Shown piece by piece: positions 48,591 through 61,566 of a stretch of 64,000 bases of DNA. The translations under genes were made by a program, and so were the position numbers. The stretch spans positions 194,181-258,180 of the forward strand of contig CAJJDN010000075.1 in NCBI GenBank assembly GCA_905182985.1, in the 5' to 3' direction. The notes beneath the pieces are model-generated. The model ran no database searches and was not told where the DNA came from. It saw nothing but the letters and a program-made list of their open reading frames with translations. The DNA is from Paramecium sonneborni. Taxonomy: Eukaryota; Ciliophora; Oligohymenophorea; Peniculida; Parameciidae. Every line of letters starts with the position of its first letter. Within the stretch, counting starts at the first letter, position 1.

Positions 48591-50165
48591 TCATTAAGTA
48601 AAATCAATTTAATTATTATCTTTTTGTTAACTATTTTATTGTTCTTAATCCAAAGAAAAATTGCTTAATGGACTTAGTTCTTCCAAAATATCTACTTAAT
48701 TCTGTACCATAGGAGTACTAGCTTTAGGTCCATAAAGAGGAGTACGAGTAACAATTGATAATTTCTTACTATCTTAACTTATTAATTTTTAATTAGGACT
48801 ATTATAAATTTAAAGATATTAATTAAATGAATCTTTAATTGGACTTTCTTAAATTTATGAATTAGTGAATTATTAAATTTTCTATTATGATTATAAAGAG
48901 CCATTATTTTAAAAATAAGGATGTTAGAGACATTATTAAGACGTATAACGTTATGAATAATTATGGGCTAACATTTTTAACCTAAAATTTAAAATAAATA
49001 TTTTACAATAGATCTTTTGCATCAAAATCTAATTTTTGATATTTTGGTTTAGAAAAGTCTATTTAGAATTCTTTATTCATTTTTAAAATCTCTTAATGAC
49101 AATCTCCAACAAATAAACCTTCTCCCAAAAGCAAAATGTGAAAAATGACACCTGCTGAAAAAATGTCACAAGCAGCTGTATATGGTTTAGTTTTATCTAT
49201 CATGTTTGCAATTTCAGGAGCTACAAACCCTGGTGTGCCACATTTTGGATATAAATAAGGAGAAGAATCAATTTCTACAGAAAGACCAAAATCAGCAATT
49301 GTCAAAGAATTGAGATTACCTTTTTCTCTGAATAAAATATTTTCTGGTTTTAAATCTCTATGCATAATTCCTTTAGAATGTATATATTATAGTCCTTCTA
49401 AAATCTAATACATAATCTTTAATAATTATAAAATAATTACATTCTGAATTTCTTCTCTATTATAAAGATTTATCTTATTTTTCATTTCTTTATATAAACT
49501 TCCTCCTTGAGCTAAATCCATAATTAAATAAATATTGTTATCACCTTCATATACTTCTATTAAATTTATGAGTGATTTATGTGGACTCAATATCCTCATA
49601 ATTTTTATTTCATTTTAGACTGATTGCTTAATATAAAATTTAATAAATACTTCTCCTTATTCAATTGCCTATACTTTCTTTTTATCAATACACTTTGATG
49701 CAAATCTTTAATTAGAATGTAAATGCTGTAATTCAAGAACCTAATTTTACTATCAATTTAAAAATACTAAAGCGTAATTTCCTTATCCAATCACTTATTA
49801 AGCCATATATTCTTCTTAAACTTTTGCTTAAAAAAAAAGTTTAGAAATATTTTTTTTTAATTCACGAAGTGTTTCATCTTCTCCAAAATATTCGAATTAC
49901 AAATTGCCACAATCAAAAATCAATCCTTTTAATTTTATAGGCTATTAATTTGTGTATCTCCAAACTAATCTATTAGTATTAGTATCAGAAAATATTCGAT
50001 CTGCTTTTTTTCTATTGGATTCCTAAGAGTAGAATTTTAAATAAAATCTACTTTATTCACAATCACTCTGTCAGAAAAGACATAGAAATGACGAGTAGAT
50101 GAACCAAAGAACAATTTTTTGTTTAGACAACATTGATATAATTCATCACAAGATTTAGGAAACAT
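48591..50165 (-). CDS. Ser/Thr protein kinase with N-terminal PH-like domain, about 500 aa
   Basis: ATG 50163-50165 (MFPKSCDELY) to TGA 48591-48593. The first 110 residues, after removal of a 29-nt intron, look like a PH domain (TRHFYVFSDRVIVNK; LKGLIFDCGNLQFEYF). The kinase domain follows: IGQGNYAL glycine loop, FASKCIDKKKV with the ATP-binding Lys, LMDLAQGGSLY-like hinge, catalytic HRDLKPEN, DFGLS metal site, CGTPGFVAPE activation segment, and HPYF near the end. The last 110 residues are a Ser/Gln-rich tail. A second intron of 18 or 27 nt lies in the N-lobe and a 25-nt one near 48980-49005. The mix of PH-like domain and calcium/calmodulin- or PKD-like kinase core is common in ciliates. Its start overlaps the 3' end of the upstream gene by about 20 bp. 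Confidence 0.85.
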
Positions 50166-52033
50166 TATAATTAATGATTATATGTTAGATCGATGCAGCC
50201 AACAATTAAAGTTCTTCCTACTTAATCTAAAGCAGTTCTTCATATGTTCTCTTAGTTATTTCTAATTATTTATTCATCAACGAAGATTAATTTACAAGCA
50301 CTTTCTTTTTTTTCTTAATTCTGAGTTATTCCTCTGTTTTTTCTAGTCTTTACTATGTTTCTTCCAATTACTCTTTTATCTAAGGAAATTCAACTACTTA
50401 TTTATCAAGTAAAGCAATTTTTTGTAAAGATTACTCAAACTAACTTCTAATTACATTATTATCCTAATATGAATATCCTTACAAATTACTTCAATTAAAT
50501 TTATTACTTTATCTTTTGCCTCCTATAATTCTTATTCATATTTAAATTATTCAACAAAAAACTATTCTAATTTTATTTGTAATTCCTTCATTTCTTTTTA
50601 CAATTAATTCTACTTTTCTTCATATAATGCTCTTTCTGCTAATAAATCAGAACATTATGTCTTCCAAAATGATAATTAAGATGATAAAATCTCTTCATCA
50701 AAACTAGAATCCTATTTTTTTATAAATATAGAACATTCATAATTTTCATCTGTTTATGTATGAACATCTAATTTAAGTTTTTAATCTCCTTCTATTAAAT
50801 AATTAGATTTTGTTATTAATTAAGATAATTCTAATCCAAGATTCCTTTTTGGTGTGAATATTCCACTAAAATTTCTTCTCTCTTCTCCATCATTTAAGGA
50901 ATGTAACATCACTGAACTATTTTCTAATTAAGATTATTCTGTCTTATTATGTATATTATGTTCTAAATCTATTATTTCTTATTTTAATTTAAATATCTCT
51001 TATTCTCTTAATTTCAATTATCTATTCAAAGATTCATTCTCTGATCTAGCTTTTGAAATATCAAATTCTTATTAACTCTAAATTTTTTAATTTTATTTTT
51101 ATAACTATTTTTGTTAATCTAATTTTTATTGTAATTAAACAACTTTATTATTCAACTCAATATTTTCTTCTTTTAACTTTGAATTTTATTTCAAGTTTTC
51201 TTTATTTTTGGCTTATTCTTGAAGAGATTCAGATAATTAAGTTTTTAATTACTCACAATATTTTTCTAATTTTTACAATTAAGTATATTTTCTATATCCT
51301 ACTTCTAATTTATTTCTTAAATCTTTTACTATCTCTTCATGTACATCTTTTTCTTATTATTAATCATTTTTTAAAGTTTCAATAATTAATTACATTCCTT
51401 TAATATCATCCATTCTATTATGAATATACTCACAAACTTCACTAACAGAATTAGTTTGTGTAGTTTCATAAATTTAATTTAAATCATCATTTAAAGAATT
51501 TATAGTCTTTTATCTAGTTTCTAAATCTACTTAAACAATATCAATATCTTCTTGCCATTTTTTTTTCTCAATTTCATATTACTCTTTAAAAAGCATCAAT
51601 TCTTAATTCAATTTTTAATTTTCATATTCTAATTCCTCAAATTTACGTAATACTTCATCATTTATCTTTGATTCTTGATCTAAAGATTCAGAAGGCTATT
51701 CCTCTTAAATTAATTTTAATAGAATCATTTATGTTTCTTATTCTAATTACATCATTTGAGTCACTAATTAACTTGACTATTATGAATTTATTGTTCCTTA
51801 TAAAAGACATACCATCTAATATAAATAAGAATTATTTTATTTACCATTTCTAAAATACATTATTCATTTCTATTTTTTACAATCTAAAGAAAGTTAGGCT
51901 TTTATTAAAGTTTTAACTTGCTTTCAAATCCATTCCATAATTCCTTCATTACTTTCATCTACATTTCCCAATTTTCACCTTATTCCAATTAAATATCTAT
52001 TTCAAATCTTTATTAAAATAATTACGAATACAT
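50146..52033 (-). CDS. Long coiled-coil protein, 610 aa
   Basis: ATG 52031-52033; introns 51816-51844 (29 nt) and 50464-50489 (26 nt); TGA 50146-50148; the three exons are each whole numbers of codons and total 611 with the stop. Nearly all residues are coiled coil (EELEYENQKLNQELMLF; ENLKQNSKLKEENIEL), with a less helical patch around residues 300-370 (SGIFTPKRNLGLELSQL; VHTQTDENYECSIF). No catalytic motif. The 3' end overlaps the kinase start on the same strand, so one of the two ends may be slightly misplaced. Confidence 0.7.
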
Positions 52034-52254
52034 ATGATATAACATTTATTATAGAGCAATGCCAGTACTGAAATCCTATAGTTGGTTCAACTTAGGTTAA
52101 ATAAATTAAAATGAATTGATCTATTTACATTCTTAATCTTACTAAATTTAATATAGATGAAGTTTGCTTATGATGTTTACTATTCATATAAAATTATTAT
52201 TGAATTAATTTCAAATTAAAACTATAAATTATTTATATATATTATCAATTGAGG

Positions 52255-52881
52255 AAAAGTTCAGGGTTTCTCATATGATAATAAGGTTTTGCTATTTTCA
52301 TTGATCCATGCAACATCACAAATAAATAAATTGGTCTTAATAAATATCTTATATAAAAAAACAATTAGTAAAAAAAACTTTACCAATTTTCTTTGATAAC
52401 TTCTGCAATAACTGAATTTGCTGTTGTATTTGTTACAAATATGGCTACTCTCTCAATTACAACTAATATAAGCATTAATCCACTAATCAAAAAGACATAT
52501 AAAAAATCCCTTTATTTTAAATTTATCATACTTCACTAAAAGTTTAACCATTCCTAATTTTAGTGGTTAAGTTTGCCACATCAAAGTACAAAATAACACA
52601 AAAATGATTCCTGTTATTATAATATGAAGGGCACTCATCCATAATATTTGAGTTTGACCTTATTTTGTGTCTTATGAAATTTGATTCATAGTTGATGGTT
52701 CAATAAATGACGACCAAATCAAATCAAAAAGTAAAAAGACATAAAATACTCCCAATTTAATATAGAGTGCTCTTAATTCTGACTATAAACTCTATTTGTT
52801 AATAATATTTACTCTCTCATTTAATTTATGAATTCTAATAATTAATTATTTAAAATTAAATTATCTATAAAGAATGAAAAA
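52255..52881 (-). CDS. Small membrane protein (5' end not found)
   Basis: Minus-strand coding region ending at TGA 52255-52257. It encodes hydrophobic segments (LGVFYVFLLFDLIWSSFI; IIITGIIFVLF; LISGLMLILVVIERVAIF) and a basic Tyr-rich C-terminus (YIRYLLRPIYLFVML). A one-base frame change between the second and third segment (near 52480) is not explained by a normal-sized intron. No in-frame ATG was found before TGA at 52882-52884, so an upstream exon is likely. The repeated block begins at 52395, so a second, 3'-truncated copy lies at 53556-54042. Confidence 0.5.
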
Positions 52882-52953
52882 TCATATCAAGAAAAATTTT
52901 AAGTCTTTAATAAAGGCTTTATTCATTCTTAAATTTCTATGATTTTTCATTCT
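52871..52953. repeat. Perfect 15-bp inverted repeat with 53-nt spacer
   Basis: AGAATGAAAAATCAT at 52871-52885 and its exact reverse complement at 52939-52953, upstream of the membrane protein gene. The pair is present again at 54032-54046 and 54100-54114 in the second block copy. Confidence 0.7.
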
Positions 52954-53213
52954 CAAAAATGATCCTCATCACCTGATTAATAACTAAAATGAAATAAGTT
53001 TTAAGAGATGCATTTTTTTTGTTATTAATTGAAATTATTTAAATAATATTATAGAACTGAAACTGAAAATTCATTTTAATTTGCCTTTTTTATATCAACC
53101 TGAAACTTTCAAGAAAATTTTAATTTATTATATAAACTTAAGAGATAAATTTGCTGACTTAATTTAAGATAATTTTAAATTAAGCAGTTTTAATTTATTT
53201 ATAACAAATAAAA

Positions 53214-53543
53214 ATGATTAATGTAAATTTTCGAAAACCTTAAAAAACAAGACCAAAAAGCCAAGCAAATCATCGACCATTAACATCAATTTCAAACGAA
53301 AGAAAGACTAATACAGAATAAAAATCATTTGATCTGCATACATGGGTAGATTTTGAAGATCAAATCAAAAGAATGACAATTAAAAGTTTTCATTCATCTA
53401 TTGAACATAAACCAAAATTATAAAAAAAATAAATCCACAGTCAAAAATAATAATTGTAAGCTTAATTTAGAGAATTGATAAACGACGTGCTTTAAATGAA
53501 CTTGAGAAATGACCTTTATAATAGATTATCAAAATTTATTTGA
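53214..53543 (+). CDS. Hypothetical basic protein, 109 aa
   Basis: Intronless 110-codon frame from ATG 53214 to TGA 53541-53543. The N-terminal 45 residues are basic and Pro/Ser-rich (RKPQKTRPKSQANHRPL), then FDLHTWVDFEDQIKRM and a helical, Gln-rich end. No family recognised. The composition is more protein-like than neighbouring frames. Confidence 0.6.
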
Positions 53544-54374
53544 TTATTTTTATTNGATAACTTCTGCAATAACTGAATTTGCTGTTGTATTTGTTACAAA
53601 TATGGCTACTCTCTCAATTACAACTAATATAAGCATTAATCCACTAATCAAAAAGACATATAAAAAATCCCTTTATTTTAAATTTATCATACTTCACTAA
53701 AAGTTTAACCATTCCTAATTTTAGTGGTTAAGTTTGCCACATCAAAGTACAAAATAACACAAAAATGATTCCTGTTATTATAATATGAAGGGCACTCATC
53801 CATAATATTTGAGTTTGACCTTATTTTGTGTCTTATGAAATTTGATTCATAGTTGATGGTTCAATAAATGACGACCAAATCAAATCAAAAAGTAAAAAGA
53901 CATAAAATACTCCCAATTTAATATAGAGTGCTCTTAATTCTGACTATAAACTCTATTTGTTAATAATATTTACTCTCTCATTTAATTTATGAATTCTAAT
54001 AATTAATTATTTAAAATTAAATTATCTATAAAGAATGAAAAATCATATCAAGAAAAATTTTAAGTCTTTAATAAAGGCTTTATTCATTCTTAAATTTCTA
54101 TGATTTTTCATTCTCAAAAATGATCCTCATCACCTGATTAATAACTAAAATGAAATAAGTTTTAAGAGATGCATTTTTTTTGTTATTAATTGAAATTATT
54201 TAAATAATATTATAGAACTGAAACTGAAAATTCATTTTAATTTGCCTTTTTTATATCAACCTGAAACTTTCAAGAAAATTTTAATTTATTATATAAACTT
54301 AAGAGATAAATTTGCTGACTTAATTTAAGATAATTTTAAATTAAGCAGTTTTAATTTATTTATAACAAATAAAA

Positions 54375-54704
54375 ATGATTAATGTAAATTTTCGAAAACC
54401 TTAAAAAACAAGACCAAAAAGCCAAGCAAATCATCGACCATTAACATCAATTTCAAACGAAAGAAAGACTAATACAGAATAAAAATCATTTGATCTGCAT
54501 ACATGGGTAGATTTTGAAGATCAAATCAAAAGAATGACAATTAAAAGTTTTCATTCATCTATTGAACATAAACCAAAATTATAAAAAAAATAAATCCACA
54601 GTCAAAAATAATAATTGTAAGCTTAATTTAGAGAATTGATAAACGACGTGCTTTAAATGAACTTGAGAAATGACCTTTATAATAGATTATCAAAATTTAT
54701 TTGA
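54375..54704 (+). CDS. Hypothetical basic protein, 109 aa (block copy 2)
   Basis: Apparently identical to the gene at 53214-53543 (offset 1161). Probable assembly duplicate. Confidence 0.5.
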
Positions 54705-54759
54705 TTATTTTTATTACTATTAGTTATTAAAAAAAGTATAAGTTTCTTTTCTATATTTA

Positions 54760-55140
54760 TTAAATTTATTTTTGACTCCTGTTTGAAACTGAATTAGATT
54801 CTATTATTACTAATTTGCTTTAGTAGTTGGATCAAGAATAAACTCATTTGGAAATACATATTTGCAGAGCTTGACCAACTATTGTTTTTTTAATAATTTC
54901 TTCCAAAAATTGTTCTATAAGGTAAGATATTTTTAAATATATTTAGATATATTTTCTAATTTTAATTAATTTTTACAAAAACAAAGGTTATTTTAATCAC
55001 TTATTAAAGTAAATATAGCTGTGATTAATGAGAATTATATTGACTAAAAAGGTGTAAAGAAAGAAATAATAACACATTTTTCTAAAGTAAAACAATAGAT
55101 AGAATACAATGTTGTGAAGCAAATAAGTTTATTAAGATGA
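54760..55140 (+). CDS. Possible small gene, 5' end not found
   Basis: Two plus-strand segments join through a 25-nt GT...TAG intron (about 54922-54946) and end at TGA 55138-55140. The translation looks protein-like (WKYIFAELDQLLFFQQF; VIKQ-type helices; KKEIITHFSKVKQQIEY) but has no in-frame ATG on its 5' side, which approaches the end of the copied block. Family unknown. Confidence 0.4.
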
Positions 55141-55159
55141 GAAAAAGATAGTTTTTATG

Positions 55160-56226
55160 TTTATATTTAATATTATAATCAATCAAATTTTAATTTGTGT
55201 CAAAGAAATTAATTTAATTTGACATTTTGATTTATCTGTTGGTGTTTATAACGGGGTTAATAAAAATAATTGATTAATATTTAGAATTACTAGAAAACTA
55301 GTGATATCTCTTTTTATACTAAGTATAATATCTGATGTAATAACATTTGATAGTTCTATTCATGGTGTTTTGACCAATTGGATGATTGGTGCTATTGGAA
55401 TAAAGAAGATAAAAAATATTATAAATGGGATTTAAAATGCTCTAAATTTTCAACTTAAACATTTGTAATGTTACAGTTTGAGATACATAATAAGATAAAT
55501 CTTGTGAATAATAGGATCCAGAATTTAAAGAAAGGAACTTATTTTTAGGAGCATTTGTTCTCTTATCCTTAGTTGCATGATATGATAATTTATTTTCAAA
55601 GAATTATATATAATTTTTATTATTTTTTCATTTCAATACCAGATTTAATAAACATTTATTTAAATTATTTTTTTAACCATTAAAATGATTTTTAAAGCTT
55701 GAATGAAAAACAATCTCTTAATTCTTATTATTTAAAAATATGTTTATCTATAAATTAAATTAGATCAATAATTTTAAAATTTTTTATATATGTTTTTTTT
55801 ATAAGAAATTTAATAGATTATATTAAATTTATCCCATTTCATTACTAAACTTTTCAAACATTAAAAAAAATTTAATTAATTATGTTATAAATGAAAAATG
55901 TAATTAATAATAATGCTATAGAAAATTTTTATTTTAATATCACTGTTTTATTGTATGAATTAAAAGGAATTCTTTTTCCGCTCTCAAAGTAACTGCAACA
56001 AAATAAAATAGTTAGATTTCAGAAAGTATTATATTTCCAGGATTGGCCAAAAATAATTTTAAGTAATATTATCCTATTGAAAATGAAAAGAAAAAAGTTG
56101 GTGTTAATAAAGAACCCTTTTGATAGAATATTTAAATTTTAAGAGATAAATAAAGTTGATAAACTGAGAATTTTGTAGGATTCGTCTCTAGAAATTTTTA
56201 ATAATATTAATAAATTTATAAAATGA
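55160..56226 (+). CDS. Hypothetical protein, possibly membrane or secreted; 5' end uncertain
   Basis: From about 55300 a plus-strand reading with short GT...TAG introns (17 nt near 55340 and 22 nt near 55902-55923) stays open to TGA 56224-56226. It begins with a hydrophobic stretch (KLVISLFILSIISD), then an aromatic and Cys-containing segment (SWCFDQLDDWCYWNKEDKK), long Phe/Tyr/Ile-rich helices, and a basic C-terminus (MKRKKLVLIKNPFDRIF). No in-frame ATG was identified at the start. The hydrophobic beginning could be a signal anchor. Family not recognised. Confidence 0.45.
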
Positions 56227-56766
56227 AATATATAAAATAATATCAAGTTTGCAATTAATCTAATTATTATTATTACTTAAAGATTTTAAATTAAAATAAG
56301 TAAATACTCTTTAATTTTTCAAAATTGTTATAAAATAAAAATAAATTATTTGCCGATTTTAAAGATAATGAGGTTCTTTTTGTTGTATTATATTTTTTAT
56401 AAATTATAATTTAATAATTTTTTATTTATAGTGATTTAAATTGTGCTCTTAAAATGAATAGAGATGATTTATAAATACATGTATTCTTGAGTAGAATAAT
56501 ATTATTAATATTAGTTGCAATTAATAATTATTAAATTTTTGATAGAAAATCAAAAGGGTAATTTTTAGATTAAATGATATCATATAGAAATCAATAATAT
56601 TTTATAGAAAGAATTATATAACAAGGAATAAATAATGAGTATCTATATTTATCTTTAATAATAATATATGGGTTGATAATATAAAATTATACAATGAGAA
56701 ATTAATGTTATTCGAATATTATGAGTTAGTTAAATAAACAAAAATTTGAATTAAATTGAAAATAGA
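56227..56766. other. Intergenic region
   Basis: 540 bp, extremely AT-rich, between two plus-strand genes. No supported gene or RNA seen. Confidence 0.5.
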
Positions 56767-58351
56767 ATGCAATCAAACAAAGGGCATAAATTAGATGAAT
56801 TACTCACATGTTTTATATGTCTATCAAACCTAACAAATCCTCATATATGTCCATGTTGTTCAAAATTATGCTGTTATTCTTGTATTACAAAATGGTTAAC
56901 AGAGAACAGACAGGTTTATAAGTTCTTTTTAATTAGAATAGTGTCCACATTGTAGATCTTCTTTGAGAATTTAATAATTAGTAAATTGTAGGTTTTTAGA
57001 GGATATAGTTGCATAAAATGATCCATGTCCCCTCCATAATGCATAATTATAATATTATTGTGTAACATGTGCACATCCTATATGTTCTGAATGTGCAATG
57101 TTTTCTGCTCATAAAATGCATGAGTTTGAACATATTTAAAAGGTTTTTGACTCAAAAATAAAAGATGTGAAAACAAAAATTGAAAATGTTTAAGAATAAT
57201 TGAAAACTCTAAAACATTCAGCAATAATAATAGATGAATTAATGGATGAATTGAATCGTAGTAAAGATGAAAGAGTTCAAGAGATTTAAGCATATACAGA
57301 ATAACTATTATAAAAATTAGAATAAACACATACAGCTAGAATGGGTAATCTATAAATGTAAAGATAAAGATTAAATGATAAGATATTAATAGCATCTGCA
57401 GAATTAGATAATATCTAATAATAAATAAAAGGATATTAAAAAAGTAAAACAATAATGACAGCATAAGAATTATTATAAAAAATTGAATAAGTGAATGTTG
57501 AACCAGAATAAATTGGTGGTATACCAATGAATTTTCAATCTGAAATAATTCCTTAATATGTTTGTGATACTTTTGAATTAAATACATTCAATTAAAGTGA
57601 TGAAATTGTATATTCTGATCATTTAATAACAAATGGAATAAAATGGAGATTGAAGATTTATCCACATGGAAATGGAAATGCTAAAAATATATACATTTCT
57701 ATATTTTTAGAAATGGATTCTAAATATTCAGAGATTAGAAGATATGAATATAAAATAGAAATGATAAATTAAAAAAATGGATAGTCAGTTATAAGAGAAT
57801 TTGCTAGTGATTTTGAAGGTGGAGAATGTTGGGGATATAATAGATTCTTTAGAATAGACTTATTATAAAAAGATGGATATTTAGTAAATGATAAACTTTT
57901 ATTTAAATATTATGTTAGAGCTCCTAATTATTATACTTAATGTTTAGATATGCAAAGATATATTAAATAATTAGAATCTTAGGTTAGTATATAATAAACT
58001 ACGAGGAAAATAGAATAATAATCATCAATTTAAAAATTAAAAGAGGAAATAGAATAATATGCAGAAAAAATTGAATAATTAGAATAATCATAACCAAGCA
58101 ATAATTCAGAAATTTAAGAAAGTGAAGATGATCATCTTTAATTATAATAATAGTTAGATGAAGCAAGTAGTTTATCTAGTAATCATTCAGATTATTATTT
58201 TGATGGTTAATATTAAGAAATACCAATCTAATAAGAAAGTTTACCAATAAGAAGAAATCTTATATAGAAATTCAATTAATCAAGCTTTGTTAATACATCT
58301 TAAAATTTAAGAAGTCCCTTATCAGAGTTTAGTGAAAATTTATATTCTTGA
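56767..58351 (+). CDS. TRIM37-like E3 ubiquitin ligase (RING, B-box, coiled coil, MATH), 518 aa
   Basis: ATG 56767, one 28-nt intron (56914-56941), TGA 58349-58351; exactly 519 codons. RING finger at residues about 15-55 (CFICLSNLTNPHICPCCSKL ... CITKWLTENRQ joined by splicing to CPHC), then a B-box (CPLHNAQLQYYCVTC; ICSECAMFSAHKMHEF) at about 85-125, a coiled coil to about 230, and a MATH/TRAF-like domain around GIKWRLKIYPHGNGN to FRIDLL at about 290-390. This order and the RING sequence are those of TRIM37, which ubiquitinates histone and centrosomal or peroxisomal substrates in animals. A Gln/Glu-rich coiled coil and a Ser-rich tail end the protein. Confidence 0.9.
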
Positions 58352-58383
58352 ATTATTTGCTTTATAATTTAATATTAAATATA

Positions 58384-59917
58384 ATGTTTTAAGAATAATA
58401 ATTCGGAAGATAAGATAAATCAACCATTGAATGTAGAAATTTAAAAAGATATGGAAATTGTAAAACTTCTGGCTGTCCATTTTCACATAATGCAGCATCT
58501 GTTAAACCAAAAGTCTTTAGAAAGGTATTTTAATAATAATAAATTGGCCCAACATCAGATCCAAATTAGTAATAAAACAATTTTAGAAATAATTCTTGGA
58601 ATCAGAATAATTATAATAACTTTTAAAACAATCAAGGCAAAAGAGATTTCCAATTTTCTAGATTAAATTAAAACAATAATAATTAATAAGATAGATTTCA
58701 ACAAAATAATAATATGAATTACAATAATAATAATAATAATAATAATAATAATCAATATTAGCAAACTCACAATTCATAATTTTATGATAACTAACAAAAA
58801 AATCACCTTTAATATTAAGGTTTGTAACAGTAACCTACAATCGGTCTTTAATTACTCTATAAAATGAATTTCGAGAATCTTAAAGGTTTTTTAAGAATAA
58901 TCAATATTAATAATAACTTTTATTTTGGTCTCATAAATAATAAAGGCATCACCTTTTATCCATATAACGAAACCAATGGAATCGATATTTTATAAAAAAT
59001 TGACTTTGTCATATAATATGAAGTAGAAGATGCATTTATTTAACAATACACTTAATAAAATAACCAAAAAGAACTCTATTGTTTAGTTATTGTGATAACT
59101 GAATAATCCTTAAAAAGTGTTTTACTTTTTCCAGATTTTTTTAATTCTTAAACTAATTTTGTAAAAATATCAGACATCTCAAATACGTACTTAAAATATA
59201 TACATGTAAATATATTAAGTAGAGAATTATACACTTTTAGTTCAGATGGTATTCTATTTGCTTATTGAAGGATTTATCAGGGTTTTCGACCTTTAAAGCA
59301 CTCAAAATTCATTAAAGCATTATGCTTAATAAACACAAGTCTTTTAGTCCATATTTTTCCTTAATGAAACATCAAAGGGAAGCAATTTTCTTATTTCAAC
59401 CAAAAATGGAAACATTTATCATTATATAAATCAATAATTTACTAAATTACATTCTTCTACAGATTAAACATTATTAGATGTAACCATTGAAAATGATTCT
59501 AAAAGAATTTATTTAGTTACTAAAAACTAAGAACTTTATAATATTTATATAATAAATGAAAACAATTCTTTTGAAGGTCCAATATATACTCATAGATATC
59601 CAATTTTAAAATTAGTTGGATTCAAAGATTTTGAATAAATTAATTGTTTATTAGTCTCTGATAATAGAGGTTAATTAGACATTTTAAGAGAATAATCACC
59701 TAGTGATTCAATCAAATTTTTAAGATAATCACAATGTAATAATTATCATTTATATTAAGATAAATTATAAATGGGAGAAGTAAAGAAAATTATGTTTTTT
59801 AAAATCTCTAATATTAATCAAGTTGTTGAAAAAATGTTATTTGTTTAAAGAGAAAAAGATCCATAAAAACAAGAATCTACTAATTTTGAATTTTATAGAT
59901 TTTATTAGATGTTGTGA
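58384..59917 (+). CDS. CCCH zinc-finger protein with WD-like repeats, 503 aa
   Basis: ATG 58384, TGA 59915-59917. One CCCH finger near the N-terminus (C-RNLKRYGN-C-KTSG-C-PFS-H), a type that usually binds RNA. A long Asn/Gln-rich, low-complexity stretch follows, including an (AAT)n run around 58725-58752. The C-terminal 300 residues look like a beta-propeller (FYFGLINNKGITFYPYNE; SSDGFIRVFDL; FLISTKNGNIYHY; CLLVSDNRGQLDIL). A 22-nt intron at 59249-59270, ending in AAG instead of TAG, is needed to keep the propeller frame; with it the gene is exactly 504 codons. Confidence 0.75.
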
Positions 59918-60589
59918 ATTTTATAAAACCATATTAAAAACAATTTTATATATGATAATTTATTTAGCTGAAAATTCATTATTATCAAATTATTTAGTTA
60001 AATATTTTTTAATTTATTTGGATAGGTTAAATTAACTTACTTCTTTCTGAAGTTCTTCAATTTTAAGTGAAATTTTAATTCAATTGTGGTTTGATTTTTA
60101 ATATGATAAATAATTTTTTATTTAAATTTCTAGTTTAGGATAATTATATATTTAATTTAAATGCATATGATTTGTGGTATTTCTTTCTGTACATCTAAAA
60201 GGTATGAACTACTAACAGAATAAAACAGTTTAAAAGTATAAGATTATTGAATGTTATAAAACTATCATTTAAATAATAAATATCTCTTTTAGAAAGTCAT
60301 ACTTTAAGAAAAGTTTGTTTAACAATAAAGATTATCATTTTGTTACATAAGATATCTTTAATGATATCAGATTAAGAATAAAGAAAATTTAAAAGATTTC
60401 AAGGTTTTAGGTAGAATTGAAATATATTTATAAGAAATTTTTAATTTCAACCAATTTATATAGTTATACTTTAGAATAAATAAAACTTTGCATTTTTATA
60501 ATAGTTTATAAAGATGATTCATTAGATACTCCTTTTACTTCTTTTCCTGACAAAAACATAATAGAATTATAGTAGTACTAATTAAATTA
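59918..60589. other. Unresolved region with coding-like segments
   Basis: A plus-strand ATG near 60168 opens MICGISFCTSK, and later segments (about 60260-60593; e.g. CIFIIVYKDDSLDTPFTSFP) look protein-like but lie in different frames that I could not join with convincing introns. It may be a small spliced gene ending at TGA 60591-60593, or decayed sequence. Confidence 0.35.
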
Positions 60590-60826
60590 ATGATTTTTAT
60601 TATGTATGTCTTCATAGTAAAAAATCAAGATGATGAAAAAATAAAGAATATTTCAAATAATACTACGAAGTAGAATAAAAAACGAAGAGATATTAATTTA
60701 ATAAATCATTCTACTCTTAATAATTTGATTTACATTACAGAGTAAGGTGTAAAAAAAAGGAATATATAAAGATATTTAGATTCAATAGAAATAAGATTTG
60801 CAAGGTCACAATGTAAAGTATTGTGA
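60590..60826 (+). CDS. Hypothetical protein, 78 aa
   Basis: ATG 60590 (overlapping the upstream TGA as ATGA) with a second in-frame ATG at 60602, uninterrupted to TGA 60824-60826. The translation starts hydrophobic (MIFIMYVFIV) and continues with a polar, basic segment (TTKQNKKRRDINLINHSTL) and a helical end. No family recognised. Confidence 0.4.
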
Positions 60827-61017
60827 AATATGTAAAATTGATTTATTCTAAAAATTATTAATTTAAATTTTTGCAAATGTATTATATTAATCTGATAAAT
60901 TCTGCTTAAATTTTTATACAATAATTTCCTATAAGGAAAAAATGAGAAAATTTAGAGTTTAAAAATGTTGATGTCAATAGAGATTCAATTAATAAATTAA
61001 GAAAAGAAAATAAATAA

Positions 61018-61566
<549 letters not shown>

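Larger units (their letters stand above)
52395..54715. repeat. Tandem copies of a 1160-bp block around N (53555)
   Basis: 52395-53554 recurs as 53556-54715, apparently without differences, with a single N between. The block contains most of the small membrane protein gene and the whole of the 109-aa gene at 53214. Probable unmerged contig overlap. Confidence 0.9.

Noticed and set aside
51053..51385. Plus-strand hydrophobic ORF of 110 codons
   Set aside because: Antisense to a well-supported coiled-coil gene; Lys/Glu-rich coding read backwards yields Phe/Leu-rich frames.
60168..60200. Class II glutamine amidotransferase start (MICGISF)
   Set aside because: The Cys is at position 3 rather than 2, and the downstream frames could not be joined into a recognisable domain.
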